Of a stretch of DNA of 64,000 bases, positions 22,169 to 30,790 are shown one piece after another. Below the pieces are notes generated by a model. That model saw only the letters and a program-made list of their open reading frames with translations. It was not told the DNA's origin and made no database searches. Position 1 is the first letter of the stretch; the number at the start of each line of letters is the position of its first letter. A program made the position numbers and the translations under genes. Source of the DNA: Peribacillus butanolivorans (GTDB lineage: Bacteria > Bacillota > Bacilli > Bacillales > DSM-1321); assembly GCF_001273755.1 (NCBI RefSeq), contig NZ_LGYA01000005.1, positions 1-64,000 of the forward strand, given 5' to 3'.

Positions 22169-22169
22169 A

Positions 22170-22201
22170 AATAAGGAAGGGGTGAACCCCTTCCTTTATT
22201 T
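22170..22201. terminator. bidirectional terminator between DUF554 gene and yyaC
   Basis: A perfect 13-bp stem (22170-22182 with 22187-22199), core AAGGAAGGGG/CCCCTTCCTT, loop TGAA, flanked by Ts on the plus side and As on the other. It ends both convergent genes. Confidence 0.9.
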
Positions 22202-22235
22202 TTATACTCGGCCAAACTTTTCAGGAACATTAGAA

Positions 22236-22871
22236 TCAAAGAGTTTTTTCCTGCTTGAATGACCAGGAGAATGGAGTGAAAGTTGGTTTTACTGGATAAT
22301 GATTTTGTGCTTCATAAATACCCTCTGCAATGGTTTTGGCCATTTTTAAGACTAGATTAAGACGAGTATTTTGTAGGACCATAAACTCCATGAATCCACT
22401 GACATTCACGATTCCAGTAATATGGGCATTACCAACAGAAGGTAGATCTTTATTGACTCCAGCGCCAGGTTTCACCGGACCTTGGCCAATTTGAACAATG
22501 CCGACACTTTTCAATTTTCCTAAGCAAGCATCGATTCCGACGATAAAGGGATTGGTATGGATTTTGTTAATTTCATTTAATTTTTCCTGTAAATTCATAG
22601 CATGTATAGGATTATCGAGAGTTCCATAAACATGGAAAGAAGAGGCACCGTCTTCTGTTTTTTCATTAAGCAGAGTGCCGACAAGTGGACCGAGGGAATC
22701 GCCAGTAGAACGGTCTGTGCCAATACAGACAATTACGATAGGTTGAAGCTTTCCAGTTGGAAGAAGGTTGATTAATTCTTGAGAAATTTGTTTAGATGCA
22801 TCCGTATCTTCATGTAGGATGCGGCTCAATCTATTTTTATTATTATTAAATAGACTAGAATTCAGATTCAT
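22236..22871 (-). CDS. yyaC: spore protease YyaC
   Basis: A 211-aa protein of the YyaC spore family, related in fold to hydrogenase-maturation proteases. Family blocks are IVIVCIGTDRSTGDSLGPLVG, YGTLDNPIHAMNL, VGIDACLGK and the glycine-rich GPVKPGAGVNKDLPSVG. ATG follows AAAGGAG at 8 nt. Upstream on the minus strand, GTATA and CGTATACTG separated by about 16-17 nt loosely fit a forespore (SigF/SigG) promoter; this is only suggestive. It is convergent with the DUF554 gene and opposes replication. The substrate is unknown. Confidence 0.88.
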   Translation of the reverse strand: MNLNSSLFNNNKNRLSRILHEDTDASKQISQELINLLPTGKLQPIVIVCIGTDRSTGDSLGPLVGTLLNEKTEDGASSFHVYGTLDNPIHAMNLQEKLNEINKIHTNPFIVGIDACLGKLKSVGIVQIGQGPVKPGAGVNKDLPSVGNAHITGIVNVSGFMEFMVLQNTRLNLVLKMAKTIAEGIYEAQNHYPVKPTFTPFSWSFKQEKTL

Positions 22872-23265
22872 CGGCTCAACTCCTTTACTTCGTTTGGTAT
22901 TACAGTATACGGATAAAAAAGGAAAAATATACGGTATTTAATGTAAAATCGGTGGGGGATTTATTTGATAAGAACACGCAAACGGGGGAAGGGGAAATAG
23001 TAAGATGCTTCTTCCTCTACCAATTGTCGTTATGTATACTCTCTAGCAAAAAATCATTCATGGAAATAGAAAAAACTTCTAATTATCTTACCTATATATC
23101 CATATTTTTTTTGTACAGAAACCCATATTTATTGATAAAATAGAGAAAACTTTTCTTATTTAGGGTTATCTTTCGGCTTGAGGGGTAGAAGGAATACGTC
23201 CAAAATAGGAAGGTCATAGGGAATCTAAAAGTTTTGCAGGATTTTGCAATAGGCAGGAGGAAAAG
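22872..23265. other. yyaC-mscS intergenic region
   Basis: A 394-bp divergent region that must hold the promoters of yyaC and of the MscS gene. A possible forespore-type promoter for yyaC is noted under that gene. On the plus strand TTGATAAAAT near 23132-23141 resembles an extended -10 and recurs before dnaB and purA. No coding sequence, repeat or strong structure was seen. Confidence 0.4.
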
Positions 23266-24102
23266 ATGGATAGCATTTATAATAACATTATAAAAGAAAT
23301 ATTGGATGAAAAAGTATGGCTACTGATGGGTGAGGGAATTATTAAAATCTTCCTTGTTCTGTTGTTATCGCGTATTATTATTAGAATAGGAAAGACTATT
23401 CTGAATAAATTTTTCAAAGCACGTTTAAGAAGTCCCATTCGGGTATCGGAGCGCAGGGAAGCGACACTCATTAAATTGCTGGAAAATATCATTACCTATG
23501 TCATCAATTTCATTGCCTTGATAATGATTCTGGATATTTTTGGAATTGAGGTAATGCCGTTACTTGCTGGTGCTGGTGTACTCGGTTTGGCCATTGGGTT
23601 TGGTGCTCAAAGTTTGGTCAAAGATATTATCACAGGGTTCTTTGTGATTTTTGAAGATCACTTCTCGGTTGGGGACTATATTAAAATTAATACATTTGAG
23701 GGTGAAGTTCTCGAAATTGGGCTTCGTACAACAAAAATTAAAAGTAGCTCAGGGGAATTGCACTTCATACCTAACGGTAGTATTATCCAAGTTACAAATT
23801 ATTCTATCTTAAACAGTATGGCTGTTGTTGATGTGACCATACCTAATGATGGATCAGTCGAGCTTGCTGAAAAAGTGCTGATCGATCTTTTAAGTAGTAT
23901 GGAAGGTAAATACGAAGCCTTAATTAATGCCCCTGAATTTTTGGGAATTGAAACAGTAGGTCCTGATGAAATCGTCCTTCGAGTTACAGCTGAAACAAAG
24001 CCGATGTATCATGTCGAAATTAGTAGAATGTTAAGAAAAGAAATAAGTGCTGCTCTTGATTTAAGTGGAATTAAATCTACATATAGCGGCAGCGAGTCGT
24101 AG
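23266..24102 (+). CDS. small-conductance mechanosensitive channel (MscS family)
   Basis: A 278-aa MscS channel that releases solutes during hypo-osmotic shock. Three membrane segments lie within the first 115 residues. The pore helix reads MPLLAGAGVLGLAIGFGAQSLVKDIITGFF, the glycine/alanine pattern typical of MscS TM3. The cytoplasmic beta domain has DHFSVGDYIKI, GEVLEIGLRTT and FIPNGSIIQVTNYS. The length and order suit the YkuT-like class. GGCAGGAGG precedes ATG. A DUF951 gene follows at about 20 nt, probably in the same operon. Confidence 0.93.
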   Translation: MDSIYNNIIKEILDEKVWLLMGEGIIKIFLVLLLSRIIIRIGKTILNKFFKARLRSPIRVSERREATLIKLLENIITYVINFIALIMILDIFGIEVMPLLAGAGVLGLAIGFGAQSLVKDIITGFFVIFEDHFSVGDYIKINTFEGEVLEIGLRTTKIKSSSGELHFIPNGSIIQVTNYSILNSMAVVDVTIPNDGSVELAEKVLIDLLSSMEGKYEALINAPEFLGIETVGPDEIVLRVTAETKPMYHVEISRMLRKEISAALDLSGIKSTYSGSES

Positions 24103-24122
24103 GAACTAGGGGGCTCATGGTT

Positions 24123-24320
24123 ATGGATGAAAAAGAATTTGCACTGAAGGATATTGTCGAAATGAAAAAACCACATCCATGTGGGGTCAATAAGTGGAAA
24201 ATTATCCGGCTGGGTATGGATATCCGGATAAAATGCGAAGGCTGCGGTCATAGCGTGATGTTGCCTCGACGTGAATTTGCAAAGAAAATGAAAAAAGTTC
24301 TACAAAAGCATGAGGATTGA
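24123..24320 (+). CDS. DUF951 protein
   Basis: A 65-aa small protein of the DUF951 family, function unknown. It contains MKKPHPCGVNKWKIIRLGMD followed by IRIKCEGCGHSVMLPRREF. Three cysteines (one in PCG, a CxxC pair) suggest a small metal-binding, RNA-binding-like fold. The ATG at 24123 is 9 nt after GGGGG; an in-frame ATG at 24117 is only 3 nt from it and less likely. It sits between mscS and ychF as in many Bacillaceae. The terminator stem overlaps its stop codon. Confidence 0.85.
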   Translation: MDEKEFALKDIVEMKKPHPCGVNKWKIIRLGMDIRIKCEGCGHSVMLPRREFAKKMKKVLQKHED

Positions 24321-24332
24321 TCATGCTTTTTT
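24304..24332 (+). terminator. terminator after DUF951 gene
   Basis: Perfect stem AAAAGCATGA/TCATGCTTTT (24304-24313, 24321-24330) with a T-run, overlapping the last codons of the gene. Confidence 0.85.
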
Positions 24333-24488
24333 CATGGAGAGAGAGCGGTCTTACTATCTCAATGATTTACTTGTCTTTTTAAGAAGTGAAATCTATAATT
24401 GGGAAAGGTTTAGGTAATTAGATTTTGTTTTTATAGAAGATTTATCTTTTTCCATATGTACGAATTATCTTGAAGGAGTGAAATATAA

Positions 24489-25589
24489 ATGGCTTTAACA
24501 GCTGGTATAGTTGGTTTGCCTAACGTAGGTAAATCCACTTTATTTAATGCAATAACTCAGGCAGGTGCGGAATCTGCCAACTATCCTTTTTGTACAATTG
24601 ATCCAAACGTCGGGATTGTAGAAGTGCCTGATCATCGTTTGCAAAAATTGACTGAATTGGTGAAGCCGAAAAAGACAGTGCCAACGGCGTTTGAATTCAC
24701 GGATATTGCTGGGATTGTAAAAGGAGCTAGTAAAGGGGAAGGTCTTGGGAATAAATTCCTTTCTCATATTCGTCAAGTTGATGCAATTTGTCAAGTCGTT
24801 CGTTGCTTCTCTGACGATAACATTACTCACGTTTCTGGAAAAGTAAATCCAATAGATGATATTGAAGTCATCAATCTTGAATTGATTCTTGCTGATTTGG
24901 AATCTGTTGATAAACGAATCGACCGCGTTGGAAAAATGGCCAAGCAGAAAGATAAAGGCGCAGTGGCTGAGCATGAAATCCTTGTCGCTTTGAAAGAAGC
25001 ATTGGAAGAAGAAAAACCAGCTCGTTCAGTTGAATTTACTGAAGAACAGCAAAAAATCGTGAAGGGCATGCACTTGCTTACAGCGAAGCCGACTCTTTAT
25101 GTAGCGAATGTAAGTGAGGATGAAGTGGCTAATGCTGCTGATAATGAATATGTTCAACAAGTTCGTGAATATGCTGCGAAAGAAAACGCAGAAGTTATCG
25201 TAATTTGCGCAAAAATTGAAGAAGAAATTGCGGAGCTTGAAGGTGAAGAAAAGGAAATGTTCCTATCTGAACTCGGCATCGAGGAATCCGGTCTTGATCA
25301 ATTGATCCGTGCTTCATACAACCTGCTAGGTTTGGCAACATACTTTACTGCTGGAGTTCAGGAAGTACGTGCTTGGACGTTCCGTAAAGGTATGAAAGCA
25401 CCTCAATGTGCAGGTGTCATTCACACAGACTTCGAACGCGGTTTCATCCGTGCCGAAATCGTTTCGTATAATGACCTACTTGAAGCAGGAAGCCATAGCG
25501 CTGCAAAGGACGCGGGCAAAGTACGATTAGAAGGTAAAGAATATATCGTTAACGACGGCGACGTAATCCATTTCCGTTTTAACGTATAA
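24489..25589 (+). CDS. ychF: redox-regulated ATPase YchF
   Basis: A 366-aa OBG-HflX family P-loop protein that prefers ATP and associates with ribosomes. The N-terminus has GLPNVGKSTLFNAIT (G1); FTDIAGIVKGASKGEGLGN is G3. A coiled-coil insert of about 120-200 residues follows, then a C-terminal TGS domain ending EYIVNDGDVIHFRFNV. ATG follows GAAGGAGTG. It lies directly upstream of the rpsF operon as in B. subtilis (YyaF) and has its own terminator. Confidence 0.96.
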   Translation: MALTAGIVGLPNVGKSTLFNAITQAGAESANYPFCTIDPNVGIVEVPDHRLQKLTELVKPKKTVPTAFEFTDIAGIVKGASKGEGLGNKFLSHIRQVDAICQVVRCFSDDNITHVSGKVNPIDDIEVINLELILADLESVDKRIDRVGKMAKQKDKGAVAEHEILVALKEALEEEKPARSVEFTEEQQKIVKGMHLLTAKPTLYVANVSEDEVANAADNEYVQQVREYAAKENAEVIVICAKIEEEIAELEGEEKEMFLSELGIEESGLDQLIRASYNLLGLATYFTAGVQEVRAWTFRKGMKAPQCAGVIHTDFERGFIRAEIVSYNDLLEAGSHSAAKDAGKVRLEGKEYIVNDGDVIHFRFNV

Positions 25590-25598
25590 GGCATAGAG

Positions 25599-25634
25599 AG
25601 ACTTTACAGACCCAATCTGTAGAGTCTTTTTTTT
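25599..25634 (+). terminator. ychF terminator
   Basis: Nearly perfect stem AGACTTTACAGA with TCTGTAGAGTCT (25599-25610, 25616-25627) followed by eight Ts. Confidence 0.88.
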
Positions 25635-25694
25635 CGGTATAGTTTAAGTCTAAAACATTTGATTTCAATAAATTGTAATAAGTCTAACCGTTCG

Positions 25695-25723
25695 TTGCAA
25701 AGCCCCTTTAACTATGCTATAAT
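25695..25723 (+). promoter_or_regulatory. rpsF operon promoter (SigA, extended -10)
   Basis: -35 TTGCAA (25695-25700), 17-nt spacer and consensus extended -10 TGCTATAAT ending at 25723. It precedes the S6:S18-type leader. Confidence 0.82.
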
Positions 25724-25750
25724 TTCTTCTTGTGAGTAATTATAAATAAT

Positions 25751-25790
25751 TGCTCCTTGCCCAATTGGGCCGCTTAGACCAAAAGGAGGT
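25751..25790 (+). promoter_or_regulatory. putative S6:S18-binding autoregulatory leader of rpsF
   Basis: The leader can fold so that CTCCTT (25753-25758) pairs with AAGGAG (25783-25788), the rpsF Shine-Dalgarno. Inside is a stem GCCC/GGGC (25759-25762, 25767-25770) followed by CCG (25770-25772). Published rpsF leaders use a bulged CCG to mimic the 16S rRNA site and bind the S6:S18 complex, repressing translation. The fold and CCG are seen; binding is inferred. Confidence 0.65.
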
Positions 25791-25797
25791 GACAGTG

Positions 25798-26082
25798 ATG
25801 AGAAAATACGAAATTATGTATATCATCCGTCCAAACATTGAGGAAGAAGCTAAAAAAGCTTTAGTTGAACGTTTCAACACAATCCTTTCTGATAATGGTG
25901 CGGAAGTAGAAGCAAAAGAATGGGGTAAACGCCGTCTTGCATACGAAATCAATGATTTCCGTGATGGTTACTACATGCTTCTTAAAGTTAACGCTGAAAG
26001 TGCTGCGATTCAAGAATTCGATCGTCTTGCTAAAATCAGTGAAGACATTATTCGCCACATGGCTACTAGAGAAGAAGAATAA
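25798..26082 (+). CDS. rpsF: 30S ribosomal protein S6
   Basis: A 94-aa S6, which binds the 30S platform together with S18. It starts [18 protein letters not shown], and [18 protein letters not shown] is the conserved centre. The ATG at 25798 is set by AAAAGGAGGTGACAGTG; an upstream extension in frame would run through the structured leader. It heads the rpsF-ssb-rpsR operon. The ssb gene begins 69 nt later, with a parS site in between. Confidence 0.97.
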   Translation: MRKYEIMYIIRPNIEEEAKKALVERFNTILSDNGAEVEAKEWGKRRLAYEINDFRDGYYMLLKVNAESAAIQEFDRLAKISEDIIRHMATREEE

Positions 26083-26109
26083 TCCGATATTTAATATAAA
26101 TTCTAATCT

Positions 26110-26125
26110 TGTTTCACGTGAAACA
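26110..26125. promoter_or_regulatory. parS: parS site between rpsF and ssb
   Basis: TGTTTCACGTGAAACA is a perfect 16-bp parS palindrome, in the 69-bp gap between rpsF and ssb. It is about 5 kb from the parS inside spo0J and should be a strong Spo0J loading site. Confidence 0.96.
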
Positions 26126-26151
26126 AGTTTGAAACCTAGGGGTTGATTCTG

Positions 26152-26682
26152 ATGATGAATCGCGTAGTTTTGGTAGGACGCTTAACTAAAGATCCTGAAT
26201 TACGATATACACCTAATGGAGTTCCTGTGGCTACCTTTACTTTGGCTGTGAACCGTAGTTTTACGAATCAGTCGGGTGAACGTGAAGCAGATTTCATTAA
26301 CTGTGTAGTTTGGCGTAAACCGGCAGAAAATGTAGCTAACTTCTTGAAAAAAGGCAGTTTAGCTGGCGTGGATGGACGTGTCCAAACACGTAATTATGAA
26401 GGACAAGACGGCAAACGAGTATATGTGACGGAGATTCTGGCTGAGAGCGTTCAATTCCTTGAACCACGAAGCAGTTCAGCGGGTGAAAGAAATGAAGGCG
26501 GTTCTTACGGTGGAGGTCAAAGAAGTTATAACAACAATAATAACGGAAATGACAACAATTCGTATGGACAAAATCCTAATCAGAATCAACGGAGCAACAA
26601 CAACTACACTCGTGTAGATGATGATCCATTTGCAAATGACGGTAAAACAATCGACATTTCAGATGATGATCTTCCGTTTTAA
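26152..26682 (+). CDS. ssb: single-stranded DNA-binding protein
   Basis: A 176-aa SSB that coats single-stranded DNA during replication and repair. The OB fold occupies residues 1-110 ([35 protein letters not shown]). A glycine/asparagine/glutamine-rich linker of about 50 residues follows, and the acidic tip DISDDDLPF is the interaction hub for partner proteins. ATG ATG at 26152/26155 follow AGGGG; the first is used. It sits between the two ribosomal genes as in B. subtilis. Confidence 0.97.
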   Translation: MMNRVVLVGRLTKDPELRYTPNGVPVATFTLAVNRSFTNQSGEREADFINCVVWRKPAENVANFLKKGSLAGVDGRVQTRNYEGQDGKRVYVTEILAESVQFLEPRSSSAGERNEGGSYGGGQRSYNNNNNGNDNNSYGQNPNQNQRSNNNYTRVDDDPFANDGKTIDISDDDLPF

Positions 26683-26729
26683 ACAGCCGTTTAAAATGAA
26701 AATTCAACAAGCAGGGAGGGAAATTTATT

Positions 26730-26969
26730 ATGGCAATGGGTGGACGTAAAGGACGCGGTAAGCGTAAAAAGGTTTGTTATTTCACATCTAACGGAATCAC
26801 TAAAATTGATTACAAAGATACAGATCTTCTTAAAAAATTCGTCTCAGAACGCGGTAAAATTTTACCACGTCGTGTAACTGGCACAAGCGCTAAATATCAA
26901 CGTAAATTAACGATTGCTATTAAACGCTCACGTACTATGGCATTACTACCATACGTATCTGGTGAATAA
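26730..26969 (+). CDS. rpsR: 30S ribosomal protein S18
   Basis: A 79-aa S18 with the typical [19 protein letters not shown] block and [16 protein letters not shown]. It pairs with S6 on the 30S platform and in leader autoregulation. ATG follows GGGAGGG. It is the last gene of the rpsF operon and is followed by a terminator. Confidence 0.97.
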   Translation: MAMGGRKGRGKRKKVCYFTSNGITKIDYKDTDLLKKFVSERGKILPRRVTGTSAKYQRKLTIAIKRSRTMALLPYVSGE

Positions 26970-26976
26970 TTAATAG

Positions 26977-27011
26977 GCACATTGAGGAGCAGTCCTTAAT
27001 GTGCTTTTTTT
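26977..27011 (+). terminator. rpsF operon terminator
   Basis: Long stem GCACATT..AGGA with TCCT..AATGTGC (26977-27004) followed by seven Ts just after rpsR. Confidence 0.88.
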
Positions 27012-27050
27012 ATGCAATAGGAGTGACGTATAAAAATAGCCCTTTTATTA

Positions 27051-27078
27051 AAAATCCGCTAAAATGCGGTTTTTTTTG
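27051..27078 (+). terminator. second terminator-like hairpin after rpsR
   Basis: CCGC/GCGG stem (27056-27059, 27066-27069) flanked by As before and eight Ts after. A backup terminator 50 bp behind the main one. Confidence 0.7.
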
Positions 27079-27246
27079 TTTTTTGAAGGAATTTTTATAA
27101 ACGAAAATAGTCTCTTTCCAAAGAAAAAATTCTATATCATGAAAAAAGATTGTGATGTTTGAAATATCCTATGCTTAACGGATACAATATAAAGATGGAG
27201 ACTGGAGACATTATTTTTAGTTTTATAAAAACGGGGGTGAAAATAA

Positions 27247-28188
27247 ATGAATAGCGGGAGACGAATTGCTGAGGGCGGGGCCCTTTTGGCACTATATTGC
27301 ATTTTATTGTTCATCACAGTTCATATTCCAATAGTGGGTATCTTCACTCTTTTCTTTTTACCAGTTCCTTTCATTCTGGTGACAAATAAACAAAAGATAT
27401 CATGGGCTCTGGGGTATTTATTTGTTGCTTCGTTATTGTCGATACTTATTGCGACGATATTATCCGTGCCGATGACCTTGCTTATGGGGGCAACGGGTAT
27501 TACCATTGGTTATTTTTTGAAAAAAGATAAACCAATGGCACCTATGTTTATAAGCGCTGTCCTTGTATTCCTAGGGGGTACATTATTAATATATGCGGCA
27601 TCTGTATTAGTATTCGATGTAAACTACATAGAAAAATCGATGGTCATGGTTGAGGAGTCCATTGATTCTTCTGTTGGGATTATGGAATCCTTTGATCAGG
27701 CATCGACAGAGCAAATCAAAAAGAGAATGTATGAAACAATAGATTTGCTGAACACGCTTATGCCAAGTTTGTTCGTTGTGACTTCTGTCATCATGGTTTT
27801 ACTGATTTTCTTTGCGGCCCATCCTATTTTGAAGAGATTCAGCGATAAAACTTTAAAGTGGCCCCATTTTCGAGATCTGCGACTCCCGAAAAGCCTTTTA
27901 TGGTATTATTTAATTACGATGCTTCTGGCTCTTTTTGTGAATACGGACAAGAATAGTTATGTATATATGGCCATAACAAACCTATTTTTTATCCTGCAGT
28001 TTTTCATTTTGATACAAGGATATTCGCTGGTATTTTATATCAGTCGTGTGAAGTCTTGGACTAAAGCTATACCTATTTTAATCGTGGTTGCTTCGCTTTT
28101 ACATCCGATTTTCATAACCATCATTCGATTTTTAGGTATAATAGATTTAGGATTTCCTTTTAGGGAGACAATCAAGAAAAAGGAATAG
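27247..28188 (+). CDS. yybS: DUF2232 membrane protein YybS
   Basis: A 313-aa integral membrane protein of the DUF2232/YybS family, found upstream of gdpP in most Bacillaceae; function unknown. It starts MNSGRRIAEGGALLALYCILLFI. About eight hydrophobic segments are spread over the protein, with a soluble loop near residues 125-175. The ECF-transporter-like fold has been suggested for the family; that is not shown here. ATG lies 7 nt after GGGGGTG. gdpP starts 35 nt downstream. Confidence 0.88.
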   Translation: MNSGRRIAEGGALLALYCILLFITVHIPIVGIFTLFFLPVPFILVTNKQKISWALGYLFVASLLSILIATILSVPMTLLMGATGITIGYFLKKDKPMAPMFISAVLVFLGGTLLIYAASVLVFDVNYIEKSMVMVEESIDSSVGIMESFDQASTEQIKKRMYETIDLLNTLMPSLFVVTSVIMVLLIFFAAHPILKRFSDKTLKWPHFRDLRLPKSLLWYYLITMLLALFVNTDKNSYVYMAITNLFFILQFFILIQGYSLVFYISRVKSWTKAIPILIVVASLLHPIFITIIRFLGIIDLGFPFRETIKKKE

Positions 28189-28223
28189 TCCTTGTAAAAC
28201 AGATGCTTTTAGGAGCTGAAACT

Positions 28224-30194
28224 ATGCCATCTTATTTGAAAGAGTACTCGATTAAGTCCCCATTATATGGGGTGCTGGCTGCAGGCTTGTTACTTTTGGG
28301 CGTACTGGCTTATTATAATTGGGTTGTTGCACTTGTTGGATTATTGATTCTTACTGGTTTATTTTATTTAACATTAAAAGTGGAAGAAAAAAAACAGCGT
28401 AAGACAGAAGAATATATAACAACGTTATCCTACCGTCTAAAGAAGGTGGGGGAAGAAGCGTTACTGGAAATGCCAATTGGGATTATGCTCTTTAATGACG
28501 ATTTTTACATTGAATGGACCAATCCATTTCTGGCTTCATGTTTTAGTGAAGATTCATTGGCAGGAAGATCTCTCTACGATGTCGCTGATTCTATTGTACC
28601 GTTAATTAAGCAAGAGATTGAGACAGAGACGCTTACACTCCATGACCGGAAATTTAAAGTGGTCCATAAGCGTGAGGAACGACTTCTTTACTTTTTTGAT
28701 GTAACAGAGCAAGTTGAAATTGAAAAATTATATGAAGATGAGCGGACAGCAATCGCCATTATTCTGCTTGATAATTATGATGATTTGACGCAGGGAATGG
28801 ATGATCAGCGTAAAAGTAGTATAAACAGTTTGGTTACCTCACTGCTTGATAAATGGGCAAGGGATAATGGCGTTTTCTTTAAACGGGTTTCCTCGGAACG
28901 GTTTATCGCTGTTTTTAATGAACATATCCTTCATCAACTTGAAAAGGGTAAATTCACTATTTTAGATGAAATTAGGGAAACGACAGCCAAGCAAAATGTA
29001 CCACTTACCTTGAGCATTGGGGTTGGCTCGGCTGTATCTTCCCTACCGGAACTGGGATCACTTGCCCAGTCTAGCCTAGATCTAGCTTTGGGGCGGGGCG
29101 GAGATCAAGTTGCTATTAAGCAGGCAAACGGAAAAGTGAAATTTTATGGTGGTAAAACCAATCCAATGGAAAAACGCACGAGGGTCCGCGCACGCGTCAT
29201 TTCGCATGCATTAAAGGATATAGTCTTGGATAGCGATAAAGTCATTGTCATGGGCCATAAAAATCCGGATATGGATGCAATAGGTTCAGCCATCGGTATT
29301 TTAAAAGTGGCTCAAATGAATGAACGTGAAGGATATATTGTCATAAACACACAGCAACTTGATAGCAGTGTCCTTCGTTTAATGGAAGAAATTAAACATA
29401 AAGAGGATTTGTATGCACGGTTTATAACTCCCGAAGAAGCATTTGAAATGATTACGGATGAAACGTTGCTCGTTGTAGTTGATACGCATAAACCTTCAAT
29501 GGTGATTGAAGAGCGATTATTAAATAGGATTGATAAGGTAGTTGTCATTGACCACCATCGCCGAGGTGAGGAGTTTATCAAAAACTCATTGCTCGTTTAT
29601 ATGGAGCCATATGCATCCTCAACGGCTGAACTTGTGACTGAACTGCTTGAATATCAGCCAAAACGCAGCAAAATTGATATGCTTGAGTCTACGGCACTGC
29701 TTGCCGGGATTATTGTCGATACGAAAAGTTTTACTTTAAGAACTGGTTCACGAACATTCGATGCAGCCTCTTATTTAAGGGCTCATGGAGCAGATACGGT
29801 ACTTGTTCAGAAATTCTTAAAGGAAGACGTAGACACCTATATTAAACGGTCGAAGCTGATTGAAGAGGTTGTCTTCTATAAAAAGGGTATTGCAATTGCT
29901 TCGGCAAAAACTGATCAGGTCCATAATCAGGTGCTCATTGCTCAGGCAGCCGACACGCTTTTGACTATGGACGGCGTTGTCGCTTCCTTTGTAATGGCTA
30001 AGAGATCTGATGATACAGTTGGCATAAGTGCACGTTCTCTCGGTGATATCAATGTCCAGGTGATAATGGAAATGTTGAATGGAGGCGGACATTTAACAAA
30101 TGCCGCTACTCAACAGGCGTGTTCCATTGAAGAAGCCGAAAGTCGATTAAAAGCAGCAATTGATGATTATTTAGAAGGGGGACAAAAAGAATGA
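28224..30194 (+). CDS. gdpP: cyclic-di-AMP phosphodiesterase GdpP
   Basis: A 656-aa membrane enzyme that hydrolyses c-di-AMP to pApA, controlling cell-wall and osmotic homeostasis. Two N-terminal membrane segments (about 13-55), a degenerate PAS domain (about 80-150), a degenerate GGDEF domain (about 170-300) and a DHH/DHHA1 catalytic part (about 340-656). Catalytic motifs [17 protein letters not shown] and [11 protein letters not shown] are intact. The ATG at 28224 has a TAGGAG site; the frame upstream lacks one. Its stop overlaps rplI by 4 bp, so they are coupled. Confidence 0.96.
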   Translation: MPSYLKEYSIKSPLYGVLAAGLLLLGVLAYYNWVVALVGLLILTGLFYLTLKVEEKKQRKTEEYITTLSYRLKKVGEEALLEMPIGIMLFNDDFYIEWTNPFLASCFSEDSLAGRSLYDVADSIVPLIKQEIETETLTLHDRKFKVVHKREERLLYFFDVTEQVEIEKLYEDERTAIAIILLDNYDDLTQGMDDQRKSSINSLVTSLLDKWARDNGVFFKRVSSERFIAVFNEHILHQLEKGKFTILDEIRETTAKQNVPLTLSIGVGSAVSSLPELGSLAQSSLDLALGRGGDQVAIKQANGKVKFYGGKTNPMEKRTRVRARVISHALKDIVLDSDKVIVMGHKNPDMDAIGSAIGILKVAQMNEREGYIVINTQQLDSSVLRLMEEIKHKEDLYARFITPEEAFEMITDETLLVVVDTHKPSMVIEERLLNRIDKVVVIDHHRRGEEFIKNSLLVYMEPYASSTAELVTELLEYQPKRSKIDMLESTALLAGIIVDTKSFTLRTGSRTFDAASYLRAHGADTVLVQKFLKEDVDTYIKRSKLIEEVVFYKKGIAIASAKTDQVHNQVLIAQAADTLLTMDGVVASFVMAKRSDDTVGISARSLGDINVQVIMEMLNGGGHLTNAATQQACSIEEAESRLKAAIDDYLEGGQKE

Positions 30195-30640
30195 GAGTTA
30201 TATTTCTAAAAGATGTTAAAGGTAAAGGAAAAAAAGGGGAAGTCAAAAATGTTGCAGATGGTTATGCACATAATTTCCTGCTTAAACAAGGATTAGCTGT
30301 AGAAGCAAATAATACAAATGTAAAAACTTTGGAAGCGCAGAAGAATAAAGAAGAGTCTCTTGCTGCCGAAGAACTACAACATGCAGAAGAATTGAAAGTA
30401 CAATTGGAGAAGCTAACTGTTGAATTATCTGCTAAAGCTGGAGAAGGCGGGCGTTTATTCGGTTCTATCACGACGAAACAAATTGCCTCAGAGCTTCAGA
30501 AAAAACATGGCATCAAGATTGATAAACGTAAAATGGAGCTTGCTGACGGAATTCGTTCTTTAGGACATACGAAGCTTCCTGTAAAGCTGCATCCTGAGGT
30601 TACAGCAACACTCACTGTGCAAGTGAAAGAAATTAACTAA
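30191..30640 (+). CDS. rplI: 50S ribosomal protein L9
   Basis: A 149-aa L9 with N-terminal domain [32 protein letters not shown], a long connecting helix (about 40-75) and a C-terminal domain [14 protein letters not shown]. It binds 23S rRNA and helps translational fidelity. The ATG overlaps the gdpP stop; AGAAGGGGG lies upstream. dnaB begins 150 nt later. Confidence 0.97.
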   Translation: MRVIFLKDVKGKGKKGEVKNVADGYAHNFLLKQGLAVEANNTNVKTLEAQKNKEESLAAEELQHAEELKVQLEKLTVELSAKAGEGGRLFGSITTKQIASELQKKHGIKIDKRKMELADGIRSLGHTKLPVKLHPEVTATLTVQVKEIN

Positions 30641-30790
30641 TTTTAGTGGTTTCATATCTGTGAAAAATTGATAAAATAGAGATAGACGAAAAAAATGTGA
30701 TTGGGCATGTTGTCCTTTCACTTTTTTCTTTTTAACTAGAAACATATAAATAAGCAAAAAGTATCCTCTTAGAATGGGAGGTTTTAAGAT

